Source: Staphylococcus pettenkoferi
GTDB lineage: Bacteria > Bacillota > Bacilli > Staphylococcales > Staphylococcaceae
DNA: 64,000 nucleotides
Assembly (NCBI RefSeq): GCF_026659735.1
Contig: NZ_JANSKK010000007.1
Span: 362,878 to 426,877 of the forward strand
Direction: 5' to 3'
In this document: piece after piece, positions 47,102 through 56,738 of the stretch
Layout of the letters: each line of letters opens with the position of its first letter
How positions within the stretch are numbered: position 1 is the stretch's first letter
The notes under the pieces: model-generated
What the model saw: the letters and a program-made list of their open reading frames with translations, nothing else
What the model was told of the DNA's origin: nothing
Databases searched by the model: none
Translations under genes and position numbers: made by a program

Positions 47102-47569
47102 TTAGAAGATGTGCGCAAACTCTTCTTTAGTTAATCTGAGTAAATAAGTCTCAGCTTCTCTTAACTTCGAAGTACCGAAGATCGGTTGTTTATCACGGTC
47201 TAATACGCGATAAAGTTCACTGACTTTATTGCTTTGAAGGATGTAACCATCACGGTTATCCATTGTTTGCCAATAAATGTCACTAGTTGTTGAGTAAATT
47301 GGGTACGCACAGTGATTGCGAGATACAGTTTGAACCATTTCTAACGGATCGCATCCAAATGTACTGTTAAGCACTTCAGAATCTCTAAAGAGTGCACAGA
47401 TAGACACACATGTTGTCCAATTTGGTAAGACACGCTCTTTTTCAATTTGTACTAACGTCTTCTTAGATAGTCCAACTGTTTGAGCCATCGTATCTTGTGT
47501 GTAGCCCGCTTCGATACGAACCATTTTAAATTTTGATTGAATTAATTCTGTAAAATTCTGTCTATCCAT
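47102..47569 (-). CDS. XRE-type helix-turn-helix regulator
   Basis: A 155-residue protein with an N-terminal HTH_3 domain (about 13-65; GYTQDTMAQTVGLSKKTLVQIEK shows the recognition helix) and a C-terminal domain of unknown type with YWQTMDNRDGYILQSNK near residue 98. Likely a DNA-binding regulator; the target is unknown. The upstream region to 47650 contains CAAGAA...TTCTTG half-sites that could be an operator, which is unproven. Single gene, ATG start at 47569. Confidence 0.8.
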   Translation of the reverse strand: MDRQNFTELIQSKFKMVRIEAGYTQDTMAQTVGLSKKTLVQIEKERVLPNWTTCVSICALFRDSEVLNSTFGCDPLEMVQTVSRNHCAYPIYSTTSDIYWQTMDNRDGYILQSNKVSELYRVLDRDKQPIFGTSKLREAETYLLRLTKEEFAHIF

Positions 47570-48119
47570 TTGTATAATCTACCTTTCATAAAGAATATTT
47601 TATCCGGACACAAGAAATTGCAATAATACACACTTCTTGAAACACAAATATCATCTTAATATATCTTTAACAAAATGAAAAGAGTGAAACGACGTTTAGT
47701 GGTTATTTTTAAAATTACATAATTGTCGCAATAATGCAGCATAGAATTTAAAACTATCTTATATTGAACTAAGACACGATTAGAATTCATTTCACTTTAT
47801 TAAAAACATATGAATCAAAAGTTCGTGTATTACTCATCTCTTTAAACACCATTCATTATTATAGCTTATTTCACCCTATAATTCACTGGAAATTATTCGC
47901 AAATATTTAATTTTATATGAACTTTTTGTTGCACGAGACTATATGTAAGCGCCTTCATTAATTTTAGGCTCCTTCGAAAGAATAAATTCAAAGAAATAGC
48001 TGATTAATTATGCATTATTATCCCCATTATCCCCGCTTTGACTTGTGATCTCGACTGTATAAAAACTGCATCGCTTCTTCTAAACAACTTTTACTCATTG
48101 AAGCCAACTCACAATCTAT
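47570..48119. other. AT-rich intergenic stretch
   Basis: 550 bases with no convincing gene. It contains the promoter of the HTH gene and the 3' end of the airSR transcript. A 21-codon minus-strand frame behind GGAG near 47970 is the only candidate and is weak. Confidence 0.5.
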
Positions 48120-48743
48120 CTAAATTAGCTTGTTCTCAATCGCATAAATCGCCGCTTGTGTACGATCAGTCACCTGCAACTTACTAAAGATATGGCTCAC
48201 GTGTGTCTTAACCGTCTTCTCAGATACAAATAATGTCTCTGCAATTTCTCGATTGGTCTTTCCTTTCACCATTTCTTTCAATACTTCAGTTTCTCGCTTA
48301 GAAAGTTTGTTCGTATAATGGGGCTTCTTGCTCATCGCATCAATGACTTGCTGCGCCTCAGGGTGAATAATCTTCTCGCCATTCAACACACGGTGAATCG
48401 TACGTATGAGTTGCTGAGGTTCCACATCTTTCATCTCGTAACCGTCCGCACCTTTCGTGATAGCAGAAATTACGTGCTCATCATCAGCATAACTTGTCAG
48501 TACGAGAATCTTCACTTCTGGATAATGCGCTTTCATCCACTCCGTAATTTCTATGCCATTCATCTCAGGCATCACAAGATCTAGCAATATTAAATCTGGA
48601 CAGTCTTCCGTCTTCATATAGTTGATAAAATCTTGTCCATTTGAAAAGCCTTGCACTATTTCTAAATCATCCACAGTAGAAAGTAGAAATTCCAAGCCTT
48701 GTCTTACTATATAATGGTCATCAACAAGTATTACTTTATACAT
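48120..48743 (-). CDS. airR: response regulator AirR (NarL/FixJ family)
   Basis: The 207-residue regulator has a receiver domain (VILVDDHYIVRQGL with the acidic pair, phospho-Asp in LILLDLVMPEMNG near residue 54, Lys near 104) and a LuxR-type HTH at about 140-205 (LSKRETEVLKEMVKGKTNREIAETLFVSEKTVKTH). The match to AirR (YhcR) of S. aureus is close by my recall of that sequence. AirSR responds to oxygen and redox state and controls respiration and cell-wall genes. It starts 13 bases after the kinase stop. Confidence 0.88.
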   Translation of the reverse strand: MYKVILVDDHYIVRQGLEFLLSTVDDLEIVQGFSNGQDFINYMKTEDCPDLILLDLVMPEMNGIEITEWMKAHYPEVKILVLTSYADDEHVISAITKGADGYEMKDVEPQQLIRTIHRVLNGEKIIHPEAQQVIDAMSKKPHYTNKLSKRETEVLKEMVKGKTNREIAETLFVSEKTVKTHVSHIFSKLQVTDRTQAAIYAIENKLI

Positions 48744-48756
48744 TCTTACTTCTCCT

Positions 48757-49875
48757 TTAAGCTCTATTCAACGGTATGACGACTTCAATTGTCGTTCCTT
48801 CATTTGAGGACTCAATGGAAAGGTCGCCTTGCAATAACTTTGCGCGTTGCCACATATTGTTTAAACCATGTGACGTCTCACGTGTGCTATCCGTAACATC
48901 GAAACCTCTGCCGAAATCCTTGACGCTCACATGTACATTCTCCTGGGTTTGCGTAATGGTTAGCTGAATGTCGTGTGTATCGGTATGTTTCTTCGTATTA
49001 TTCATCGCTTCTTGAACGATGCGATAAAGATGTTCTTCTACAGTACTTGATAAATCAATAAGTCCATGTACTTCAGGATGTAGCGCTAGTTCCAACATTT
49101 CGCTATATTGTTTCAGCACATGCACTAAACCGTGTTCCAGACCTACTGGCTTCAATTGCCAAATGAGCGCCCGCATCTCACTGACAGCATTCTGACTCGT
49201 CTCCTCAATGACTTTGAATGCTTGTTGGGCTTTTGCAATATCTGTGAGACCTTGCCCTGCATGAGCTGTCACTTTTACAGAGAAGAGCATTTGATTCACT
49301 GAATCATGTAAGTCGCGTGCTAAACGATTACGCTCACTAATGCGAGCGGCTTCTTTCTCTTGTTCGGTTAATGTAATCCTTTTAATCGCTGAACCAATTT
49401 GGAAAGCTACTGATTCCAACAATTCAAGATCTTCTTCACTATATGTTTCTGTGTGCGGAGTAGCCACGTTCAGTAAACCATACTCTTCTTCGCCTGAGCG
49501 CAATGGCACTGTCGCATGATGCGTGATACCGTCTGTTTCATCTGCGTAGTCTTGAGTCGCAAGATTAATACGCGAACAATTGATGATATTCGAGGCCTTC
49601 GTTAACTTCTTGTTCTCATATGCTTGCACACACCAACAGCTGCCTTGTGTCATATAGGCGCACTGATTACGCGTCAACGCTTTGGGTAAATGGTAATCAC
49701 TGACGAGCTCATGTTCACCTTCATTATTGATAAAAAAGATCCAGCCTGTCGAGAATTCACTACCTTCAATGAGAGAACGCAAAGCCCCATCTAACATACT
49801 TTTCATTTCTGTTTCTTCATTAAGAAATTCTGCTATCTCTTTCAACAACGCTAAACGTGTAGGTTTTTCCATCAT
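48757..49875 (-). CDS. airS: GAF-domain sensor histidine kinase AirS
   Basis: The roughly 372-residue cytosolic kinase has no membrane segment. Residues about 15-165 are a GAF domain holding four cysteines in the pattern CAYMTQGSCWC ... NCSR (near residues 73-105), which in S. aureus AirS bind a redox-active 2Fe-2S cluster. The kinase core has HisKA_3 RNRLARDLHDSVNQ near 188 and the ATPase motifs EAMNNTKKHT and FGRGFD. Three ATG codons stand in tandem; the middle one is best spaced from GGAG. Operon with airR. Confidence 0.87.
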   Translation of the reverse strand: MMEKPTRLALLKEIAEFLNEETEMKSMLDGALRSLIEGSEFSTGWIFFINNEGEHELVSDYHLPKALTRNQCAYMTQGSCWCVQAYENKKLTKASNIINCSRINLATQDYADETDGITHHATVPLRSGEEEYGLLNVATPHTETYSEEDLELLESVAFQIGSAIKRITLTEQEKEAARISERNRLARDLHDSVNQMLFSVKVTAHAGQGLTDIAKAQQAFKVIEETSQNAVSEMRALIWQLKPVGLEHGLVHVLKQYSEMLELALHPEVHGLIDLSSTVEEHLYRIVQEAMNNTKKHTDTHDIQLTITQTQENVHVSVKDFGRGFDVTDSTRETSHGLNNMWQRAKLLQGDLSIESSNEGTTIEVVIPLNRA

Positions 49876-49997
49876 CATTCGCTCCAGTTTCGTCTAACTC
49901 TTATCAGTATATTATAATTTTAGGTGAGATGAAAATGTGATTTAGTTCCGATTTTGAATGTGATATGATGGATGAGAATAATTGAGGAGTGCATGTT

Positions 49998-50831
49998 ATG
50001 AATATTACTATTGCAGAAATCTATGATGGAATGACATTAAGAGAACTATTCCAATTTTTACACTTACCTAAAAAAGATCTACATCAACTTAATATGTCCA
50101 AAGAAATTACGATCAATGAACAACCTGCGAAACTCATGGATCGAGTACAAGCTGGCGACAAAGTCTACATCCCTACCCCTGAGGAGAAGAGCAACTATCT
50201 TCCAAGTTATCGCTATGCACAAATTTACTATGAAGATGATGACATGTTGATTGTGATGAAGCCTAAAGGGGTCAAGACGCATCCGAATGACTTAAAAGAA
50301 AGTAATACATTAATGAATCACATCATTTATACCGTAGATAGCGAATATGTAGAGCCGATTCATCGTTTGGACCAAGAAACGGTCGGTCTATTGATCGTAG
50401 CTAAAAATCCTCTCATGAAGAAGATTCTAGATCGTATGCTTGAAGACAATCAAATTGATCGTATTTATCGTGCCAAAGTTAAATCGCTACTACCAGTGAA
50501 GCCGCAAACGATAGATATGCCTATCGGTAAGGACAAGTTCCATCCAAATCGTAAGCGCGTCTCCTCAACAGGTCAACGCGCTATTACACACATCATTGAT
50601 TCAGAAATGCTTGAGGAAAACGTATGTCAACTTGAATTGAAATTAGACACAGGGCGTACACACCAAATTCGCGTTCACTTAGCTGAAATCGGTCATCCTG
50701 TATTGGGTGATCCGTTATATGGCAATTCTACTTTACGCCAACTTCAGTTACACAGTCATAAGATTGAACTCGTCCATCCTTTCACTCGAGAACAAATTTC
50801 TGTTAGCTTAGATGACGAACCATTAAATTAG
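49998..50831 (+). CDS. RluA-family RNA pseudouridine synthase
   Basis: A 277-residue pseudouridine synthase: after a short S4-like N-terminal part (about 1-60), motif II EPIHRLDQETVGLLIVAKNP near residue 112 has the catalytic aspartate, and GRTHQIRVHLAEIGHPVLGDPLYG near 220 closes the active site. It belongs to the RluA/RluD group; the exact rRNA or tRNA target is not readable. The ATG at 49998 is 8 bases after GAGGAG. Divergent from airS, with a terminator shared with fumC. Confidence 0.9.
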   Translation: MNITIAEIYDGMTLRELFQFLHLPKKDLHQLNMSKEITINEQPAKLMDRVQAGDKVYIPTPEEKSNYLPSYRYAQIYYEDDDMLIVMKPKGVKTHPNDLKESNTLMNHIIYTVDSEYVEPIHRLDQETVGLLIVAKNPLMKKILDRMLEDNQIDRIYRAKVKSLLPVKPQTIDMPIGKDKFHPNRKRVSSTGQRAITHIIDSEMLEENVCQLELKLDTGRTHQIRVHLAEIGHPVLGDPLYGNSTLRQLQLHSHKIELVHPFTREQISVSLDDEPLN

Positions 50832-50936
50832 GTATAAACTATTGAGTCTTAGCAAAATATTTTTAAGATATCGTTCTTTTCTCTTTGTGAAAATCGATGC
50901 ACATTGAGAATGGTAGCTCTAACTTCAAATCAAACA

Positions 50937-50983
50937 AAGAAGTTCCTACTCAACCGATTTCAAGGTTAAGTAGGAACTTTCTT
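50937..50983. terminator. bidirectional terminator rluA-type gene/fumC
   Basis: AAAGAAGTTCCTACT-AACC and GGTT-AGTAGGAACTTTCTT arms between convergent genes. Confidence 0.9.
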
Positions 50984-51021
50984 AGATATCAATCATTTAT
51001 CTCGTTATATTACACAAGCGA

Positions 51022-52407
51022 TTATCTAGGTTCAACCATATCTTCTGGTTTAATCCATTCTTCAAATTGTTCTTCAGTCACATAGCCACTGTCGATGGCT
51101 GATTCTTTAAGTGTAAGTCCTTCTTTATGTGCTTTTTTAGCGATTTTCGCAGCTTTTTCATAACCGATATGAGGGTTTAAAGCTGTTACGAGCATCAATG
51201 AGTTTTTAAGATATTTCTCGATATTTTCATCGATTGGCTCAATACCTACAGCACAATTTTTATTAAATGTCGCCATACCGTCAGCTAAGAGGTAAATAGA
51301 TTGTAATGTGTTGTGTAAGATAACGGGTTTGAATACGTTGAGTTCAAAGTTACCTTGTGAACTTGCTACACCTACAACTGTGTCATTACCCATAACTTGA
51401 GTAGCAACCATTGTTAACATTTCACATTGTGTAGGGTTGACTTTACCTGGCATGATAGAAGAACCTGGTTCGTTCTCAGGAATCGCAATTTCAGCTAAAC
51501 CAGCACGAGGACCTGACGCTAACCATCTTACGTCGTTCGCAATCTTCATAAGGTCGCCTGCAAGTGCTTTTAACGTACCATGTAATTGCACGACTTCATC
51601 GTGAGCTGTTAACGCGTGGAATTTATTCTCTGATGAAACGAATGGATGACCTGTGTTGTCAGCGATATGCTTAGCTACACGATCACCAAATTCAGGATGC
51701 GCGTTGATACCTGTACCAACTGCAGTACCACCAATCGCAAGGTTTAAGATATGCGCTTTAGATTCGCTGAGTAAGTCTTCACAACGGTCAAGCATAAAGC
51801 GCCAACCACTGATTTCTTGGCCTAAACGAATTGGTGTCGCATCTTGTAAGTGTGTACGACCAATTTTGATGATTTCATGGAATTTCTCTTCTTTTTCTTT
51901 AAAAGTATCACGCAACGCTTTAAGCGCTGGTTCTAATTTGGCTTCTACTTCACTGTATAAAGCAACGTGCATAGCAGTTGGGAAAGTGTCGTTAGAACTT
52001 TGTGATTTGTTAACGTCATCGTTTGGATGGATACTTTCATCACTACCGTGCTCTTTCAAGTACTCATTCGCCACGTAGCTAACGACTTCGTTCACGTTCA
52101 TGTTACTTTGAGTACCGCTTCCTGTTTGCCATACCACAAGTGGGAAATGTTCATCTAATTCTTTGTTAAGCACTTTGTCACATGCGTAAACAATCGCGTC
52201 TTTCTTCGCTTCAGAGAGTTTGCCTAAATCGAAGTTCGCTAAAGCAGCTGCACGTTTCAATTGTGCGAAACCATATACCACTTCGATTGGCATTTGTTCT
52301 TTACCTACAGGGAAGTTACGCTTACTACGTTCTGTTTGTGCTCCCCAATATTTATCTGCAGGTACTTCAATTTCTCCAAATGTATCATGTTCGATTCTTA
52401 CTGACAT
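51022..52407 (-). CDS. fumC: class II fumarate hydratase FumC
   Basis: FumC interconverts fumarate and malate in the TCA cycle without an iron-sulfur cluster. The 461-residue enzyme shows [13 protein letters not shown] near residue 99, the [14 protein letters not shown] substrate site, THLQDATP and the superfamily signature [11 protein letters not shown] near 316. The ATG at 52407 is behind GGGGAGA; an upstream in-frame ATG has no site. Single gene. Confidence 0.96.
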   Translation of the reverse strand: MSVRIEHDTFGEIEVPADKYWGAQTERSKRNFPVGKEQMPIEVVYGFAQLKRAAALANFDLGKLSEAKKDAIVYACDKVLNKELDEHFPLVVWQTGSGTQSNMNVNEVVSYVANEYLKEHGSDESIHPNDDVNKSQSSNDTFPTAMHVALYSEVEAKLEPALKALRDTFKEKEEKFHEIIKIGRTHLQDATPIRLGQEISGWRFMLDRCEDLLSESKAHILNLAIGGTAVGTGINAHPEFGDRVAKHIADNTGHPFVSSENKFHALTAHDEVVQLHGTLKALAGDLMKIANDVRWLASGPRAGLAEIAIPENEPGSSIMPGKVNPTQCEMLTMVATQVMGNDTVVGVASSQGNFELNVFKPVILHNTLQSIYLLADGMATFNKNCAVGIEPIDENIEKYLKNSLMLVTALNPHIGYEKAAKIAKKAHKEGLTLKESAIDSGYVTEEQFEEWIKPEDMVEPR

Positions 52408-52547
52408 TGAATTTCTCCCCTTCAATTGGTTATTTAACTTTAGTATAGCATTATTCTTTTTACGTCGGCAATCGTGAAATATAACGCTTTCATAATCCTG
52501 TTGATGAACGATTGAAGTTCACACCATTTTAACTTCTTTGATAAATA

Positions 52548-52583
52548 AAAGTAGAGTCATCTCTTCTGAAATGATCCTACTTT
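52548..52583 (-). terminator. terminator after the membrane gene at 52621
   Basis: AAAGTAG-A-GTCAT and ATGAT-C-CTACTTT arms with a 10-base loop, directly downstream of the minus-strand gene. Confidence 0.75.
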
Positions 52584-52620
52584 AAACTGAGGTATTTCCT
52601 TTTAATTATACACTAAAACG

Positions 52621-53034
52621 TTATTGTGACTTCACTCTCACGTGCGCAAATTGTGCTTTTACAGCTTGTACTATAGCCACTGCAGTAAGAATAAAGAGAA
52701 TGAGACCTATCACTAAGGTCACTGGGCTTAGCGTAATCAAGACACCTAAGAATCCATGTAACGACTGATAGAAACCGTCTAGTGCTTTGAATAATATTCC
52801 CGTAATCAGTACGCAACATATAACGCTAATAATTACGCCTGTTTTATTACTTTTAATAAAAGCTTGTCCAGTGACGTCATCCACGAGCCCTTTAGATAAA
52901 TTCAGTTGCATTTGGATTACTTTAAACAGAATCGGCATATAAACTGCGCCAAGCGCCATAGGAAAACCTTTGATAGAGATGAGATTGACGATAAACGCTG
53001 CTAACATAATCCATTTCCAATTTCGATATAACAT
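52621..53034 (-). CDS. membrane protein of unknown function
   Basis: A 137-residue protein with four predicted membrane segments (about 7-24, 27-44, 65-86, 96-122) and a basic C-terminal end (FAHVRVKSQ). No family recognised. GGTGAGGAG precedes the ATG, and an own terminator follows. Single gene between fumC and a small acidic-protein gene. Confidence 0.68.
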   Translation of the reverse strand: MLYRNWKWIMLAAFIVNLISIKGFPMALGAVYMPILFKVIQMQLNLSKGLVDDVTGQAFIKSNKTGVIISVICCVLITGILFKALDGFYQSLHGFLGVLITLSPVTLVIGLILFILTAVAIVQAVKAQFAHVRVKSQ

Positions 53035-53128
53035 AATGTGCTCCTCACCGTATAATTTAGCATAGTTATTCTAACATATCCGACAAAATGCGGCACTGTT
53101 TGAAAGAAAGAATTGATAAAAAACAAAA

Positions 53129-53162
53129 AAGATGCACCGCCTGTACGTTGGACGATACATCT
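53129..53162 (-). terminator. terminator after the small acidic gene
   Basis: Minus strand AGATGTATCGTCC / GGCGGTGCATCT stem (several G-T pairs) followed by TTTTTTG. Confidence 0.8.
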
Positions 53163-53195
53163 AGACATGGTCGTTCGCTCATCGTTTAAATTGGT

Positions 53196-53360
53196 TTACT
53201 CATCTAAATCTGAACGAACGTCTTCATCATGTTCTTTATTGAGTTTCTCTTCGTCATTTTCCTCAGAAATTTGTTCCATTTCCTTTCCGAGTTCAACGAC
53301 ATCACTATAATCATCAACCATTTCATTGTCTGGCTGTTCTTCGTAATGCTTATCTTCCAT
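53196..53360 (-). CDS. small highly acidic protein
   Basis: The 54-residue product (MEDKHYEEQPDNEMVDDYSD, then Glu/Asp-rich to the end) has no membrane segment or known domain and is probably largely disordered. ATG 53360 follows GAAAGAGGTGATC; the upstream ATG of the same frame overlaps that site. It lies 30 bases after the NagB-fold gene on the same strand and probably shares its transcript. Function unknown. Confidence 0.7.
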   Translation of the reverse strand: MEDKHYEEQPDNEMVDDYSDVVELGKEMEQISEENDEEKLNKEHDEDVRSDLDE

Positions 53361-53390
53361 GCTGATCACCTCTTTCAATCGCCGCGTGGA

Positions 53391-53990
53391 TTAAGCAAAG
53401 TGGGCTGTAAAGTAGTGTTTCACATCTTCAGGTAAGCCTTCAGCAGCAGCTTCGTCAAGCACTACATTTACCATGCGATGTGTTTTTAAATCTGCAGGTT
53501 CAAAGTTCGTCTTACCATTCTCTTCGTAGAGGCGCTTAACCGCTTCTTTCTTCTCAGCACCTGTAATAACGAGAATCACTTCACGAGCCTTTTGTAAACC
53601 TTGGCGTACGCTTACATCTGTCTTACCTTCATCAGAAATTGAAGCAACTTGAGTGATAAGTTTGCCTTTGTTTTCTTTCATTTTAATCTTCTCATCAATA
53701 AATGATTCTGCATCGTCATCAAATGAAATTTCATAGATTTGACCTTCAGGCACGCCTAAAGCATCGTAGAATGAACGATTATCGTCATAATCTAAGATGT
53801 TGATTTGACTGAAATCAACTGCGTGACGATCTACATTCTTCTTAAACTCATCTAATACTGGCGCATATTCATGTGATAAATGAATGCCTGCAATAGTAGT
53901 TGGATTGTTGTTAAATTGCTTTCTGAGAATATCTGCAGTATAGACTGCGACTTGCTCTTTATTCTCTAATACTTTAAAGTTCATAGCCAT
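53391..53990 (-). CDS. NagB/RpiA-fold protein (glucosamine-6-phosphate isomerase-like)
   Basis: The 199-residue protein resembles glucosamine-6-phosphate isomerase/6-phosphogluconolactonase proteins in order of elements (KEQVAVYTADILRKQF, IAGIHLSH, INILDYDDNRSFYDALG, VILVITGAEKKEAVKRLYE). Two catalytic-region motifs of true NagB (GxGxDGHxAF and an LDEY) are absent or altered (LDYDDN), so it may be an enzyme of different specificity or a binding protein. ATG start behind AGAGGAGTGG. Likely cotranscribed with the small acidic gene. Confidence 0.65.
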   Translation of the reverse strand: MAMNFKVLENKEQVAVYTADILRKQFNNNPTTIAGIHLSHEYAPVLDEFKKNVDRHAVDFSQINILDYDDNRSFYDALGVPEGQIYEISFDDDAESFIDEKIKMKENKGKLITQVASISDEGKTDVSVRQGLQKAREVILVITGAEKKEAVKRLYEENGKTNFEPADLKTHRMVNVVLDEAAAEGLPEDVKHYFTAHFA

Positions 53991-54129
53991 AATTAATTTC
54001 CACTCCTCTTATACTTTTCAGACCGTCTTCTAACATTATTACATCTCTTACCCCAAAATATTTTTAATTAAACGTTGGAGTACGTCAAGATTATCCACTT
54101 TAAATTATACCCTGTATCGTATGATTTGC

Positions 54130-54612
54130 CTAATCAAACTCTTGATTTAAACCAGGAAAGTTTTGTTGTCTCAACGCTTCATAAATAAGTAAAGAAGCCG
54201 TGTTAGATAAATTGAGCGAACGAATATTGTGGTTAATAGGTACGCGTAATGCAGTATCTTCATATTCATCTTTAACCCATTGCGGGAGACCTGTAGTTTC
54301 ACGACCAAAAATAAAATAATATTCTTGAGAAGTATCTGAGAAATCGAAATCTGAATAGACCTTTTTACCAAACTTAGTGAGCAAATAATATTCACCATCA
54401 GTATCTCTAAAGAAATCTTCAATACTCTCGTGATACGTAATATTGACGCTGTGCCAGTAATCTAGACCTGCGCGTTTTAACATCTTATCATCTGTGCTGA
54501 AACCTAGAGGCTTAATCAGATGTAAATGCGTATCCGTCCCCGCACATGTACGGGCGATACTCCCTGTATTTCCTGGTATTTCAGGTTGAAATAATACGAT
54601 ATGATTCGTCAT
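54130..54612 (-). CDS. trmL: tRNA (cytidine/uridine-2'-O)-methyltransferase TrmL
   Basis: A 160-residue SPOUT methyltransferase with the trefoil-knot motifs PEIPGNTGSIARTCAGTDT near residue 10, FGRETTGLPQW near 94 and LNLSNTASLLIYEALRQ near 131. TrmL methylates the wobble ribose of tRNA-Leu isoacceptors. The start codon follows the queG stop by 3 bases, so the two tRNA-modification genes are cotranscribed. Confidence 0.94.
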   Translation of the reverse strand: MTNHIVLFQPEIPGNTGSIARTCAGTDTHLHLIKPLGFSTDDKMLKRAGLDYWHSVNITYHESIEDFFRDTDGEYYLLTKFGKKVYSDFDFSDTSQEYYFIFGRETTGLPQWVKDEYEDTALRVPINHNIRSLNLSNTASLLIYEALRQQNFPGLNQEFD

Positions 54613-54615
54613 GAT

Positions 54616-55743
54616 TTACGTTCTCCCCATTTCTAATCCTTTAATCATTTCCTCTTGAACTTCTTCCAGTTCTTCATCGTAATGCGCATCGATAAAGGGT
54701 CTCGCTTCATCACCTTGAATTTGACCAATCGCCCAGTAGGCTGTAGCTCTAATCATCGGTCGAGGATCGTTGACGGCGACCTCTTCCAACTCAGGTATAG
54801 CAGACGTTTCTTTAAAATGTGCTAAAGCGATAATCGCATTACGTTGAATTGGCTTCTTGCCACGCCAAGCACCTGCTAAATGACCATACGTTTCTTTAAA
54901 TTCTCTATTGCTCATCTGGAGTAACGGAACGAGACGTGGTTTCAATATTTCAGGTTCTAATACAATATCATCGTGCTCAGTATTGATTCCTCTATTACGC
55001 GGACAGACTTGCTGACAGGTATCACAACCATATAGGCGATTACCTATCTTATAGCGATACTCATCTTGAAGATATCCTTTCGTTTGAGTGAGAAAGCTAA
55101 TACATTTCTGAGCATTCAATTGACCATTTCCTACTAGTGCGCCCGTTGGACAGCGATCCACACACATCGTACAATCTCCACAACTATCGATAAGCGGATC
55201 ATCAGGTGGAAACGGAATACTCACTAGCATTTCGCCAAGATACGTCCACGTTCCTAGGTCTGGATTGATAACAAATCCATTTCGCCCGGTATAACCTAAC
55301 CCAGCTCTCTCGGCAACAGCACGATCAGAAAGCACTCCTGTATCGACCATTGATTTCATTTCTACATCAGGCACACGTGATTCAATATACTCAGCTAACT
55401 TATCTAAACGTTTACGCATTATCGTATGATAATCTTGTCCCCAGGAAGCACGTGCAAACATCCCTCTACGCTCGCCCCTTTTGCTACGAGGTGCGCCTTT
55501 CAACTTGTTCGGATAACCGACTGCAATCGCAATAATGGAACGTGCAGTGGGCAAGGAAAGTTTCGGTTCAGTACGAAGCTGAATGTCATCCTCTTCAAAT
55601 CCTGAAGCATATTCTTTCGCATGATAGTCCACGAGTTTCTGCTTCAATTCGTCAAACGGATCTGCTGTTGTAAAACCTATGCTGTCTATACCTATCGTAT
55701 GCGCATATGCAATGACATCTTCCTTTAATTGTTTCAAATCCAT
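54616..55743 (-). CDS. queG: epoxyqueuosine reductase QueG
   Basis: QueG is a cobalamin- and iron-sulfur-dependent reductase for the last step of queuosine formation in tRNA. The 375-residue protein has the catalytic-domain stretch VDTGVLSDRAVAERAGLGYTGRNG near residue 132, two 4Fe-4S motifs (CGDCTMCVDRCP near 187 and CDTCQQVCP near 242), and HEAT-like repeats at the C terminus (EEVAVNDPRPMIRATAYWA) absent from short QueG forms. trmL follows immediately. Confidence 0.95.
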   Translation of the reverse strand: MDLKQLKEDVIAYAHTIGIDSIGFTTADPFDELKQKLVDYHAKEYASGFEEDDIQLRTEPKLSLPTARSIIAIAVGYPNKLKGAPRSKRGERRGMFARASWGQDYHTIMRKRLDKLAEYIESRVPDVEMKSMVDTGVLSDRAVAERAGLGYTGRNGFVINPDLGTWTYLGEMLVSIPFPPDDPLIDSCGDCTMCVDRCPTGALVGNGQLNAQKCISFLTQTKGYLQDEYRYKIGNRLYGCDTCQQVCPRNRGINTEHDDIVLEPEILKPRLVPLLQMSNREFKETYGHLAGAWRGKKPIQRNAIIALAHFKETSAIPELEEVAVNDPRPMIRATAYWAIGQIQGDEARPFIDAHYDEELEEVQEEMIKGLEMGRT

Positions 55744-55948
55744 GATTCTACCACCCTAAATCAACATACAGCCATTATTCTAACATAGTCGTGCCTACTA
55801 ACGTGCCTTTAAATAACTATCTTTTTATAAAAATTTTAGATGTTCAATTATGTGTATTTGTAAGATTTGCAGGAGGAGTAATTTCGCGAATTGAAGCGTC
55901 GTCAAAAATATTTAAGGTTGCTCAAGTTTTCCAAGTTAAATTACAAAA

Positions 55949-55989
55949 TCCCTAGAATGACTGAAGATGTATATCAATCATTCTAGGGA
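55949..55989 (-). terminator. terminator after the glnPQ-type operon
   Basis: TCCCTAGAATGA and TCATTCTAGGGA, perfect 12-bp stem; TTTTG follows on the minus strand. Confidence 0.88.
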
Positions 55990-56015
55990 TAATATATTCA
56001 TGATTACTATTTGAA

Positions 56016-56738
56016 TTAAAGTACACGATTTAAGAACTGTTGAGTACGTTCATGTTGCGGTTGTGAGAAGATTTCATGCGGATTGCCTGTCTCTACGACA
56101 TAACCATCTGCCATGAAGACCACTTTATCACTGACGTCTCTCGCAAAGCTCATCTCGTGCGTAACAACGACCATTGTCATACCTTCTTTAGCAAGTTCAC
56201 GCATAACGTCAAGCACATCTCCAACCACTTCTGGGTCTAATGCAGATGTTGGTTCGTCGAAGAGCAAGACATCTGGATGCATCGCTAAGGCACGTGCGAT
56301 AGCTACACGTTGTTTTTGCCCGCCTGAGAGTTGCCCAGGATACGTGTCTGCTTTATCCTTTAAACCTACTTTGTCTAAAAGTTCAAGCGCTTCCTCTTGT
56401 AACGCTTTCTTCCCTTTTAAATTTAATTTGGAAGGTGCAAGTGTAATATTATCTATGACCTTTTTATGTGGGAAAAGGTTGAAGTTTTGGAAGACCATAC
56501 CCATTTTCAAACGTAAAGATTCGAGCTTCATTTCGTTCTTCATTAAATTCTTGCCTTCAAAGACAATCTCTCCACTCGTAGGTGTTTCTAGGAGATTCAT
56601 ACAGCGAAGTAACGTACTTTTACCGCTACCTGAAGGTCCAATGATAGCTACAACTTCACCTTGTTCAATAGATAAATCGATACTCTTTAAGACTTCGTTC
56701 TTACCAAAGCTTTTATTTAACTGTTTAATATCAATCAC
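56016..56738 (-). CDS. glnQ: polar amino-acid ABC transporter ATPase GlnQ
   Basis: The 240-residue ATPase of the PAAT family has Walker [10 protein letters not shown] near residue 33, QNFNLFPH Q-loop, signature LSGGQKQR near 135 and Walker [14 protein letters not shown] near 155. It powers the fused binding-protein/permease encoded just upstream, with an 8-base overlap. Glutamine is the usual annotation for this pair; the substrate is not proven by sequence. Confidence 0.93.
   Translation of the reverse strand: MIDIKQLNKSFGKNEVLKSIDLSIEQGEVVAIIGPSGSGKSTLLRCMNLLETPTSGEIVFEGKNLMKNEMKLESLRLKMGMVFQNFNLFPHKKVIDNITLAPSKLNLKGKKALQEEALELLDKVGLKDKADTYPGQLSGGQKQRVAIARALAMHPDVLLFDEPTSALDPEVVGDVLDVMRELAKEGMTMVVVTHEMSFARDVSDKVVFMADGYVVETGNPHEIFSQPQHERTQQFLNRVL

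Noticed and set aside
47900..47990. 21-codon minus-strand frame (MKALTYSLVQQ...) behind GGAG
   Set aside because: Too short, no hydrophobic or conserved pattern, and no clear promoter or terminator around it.
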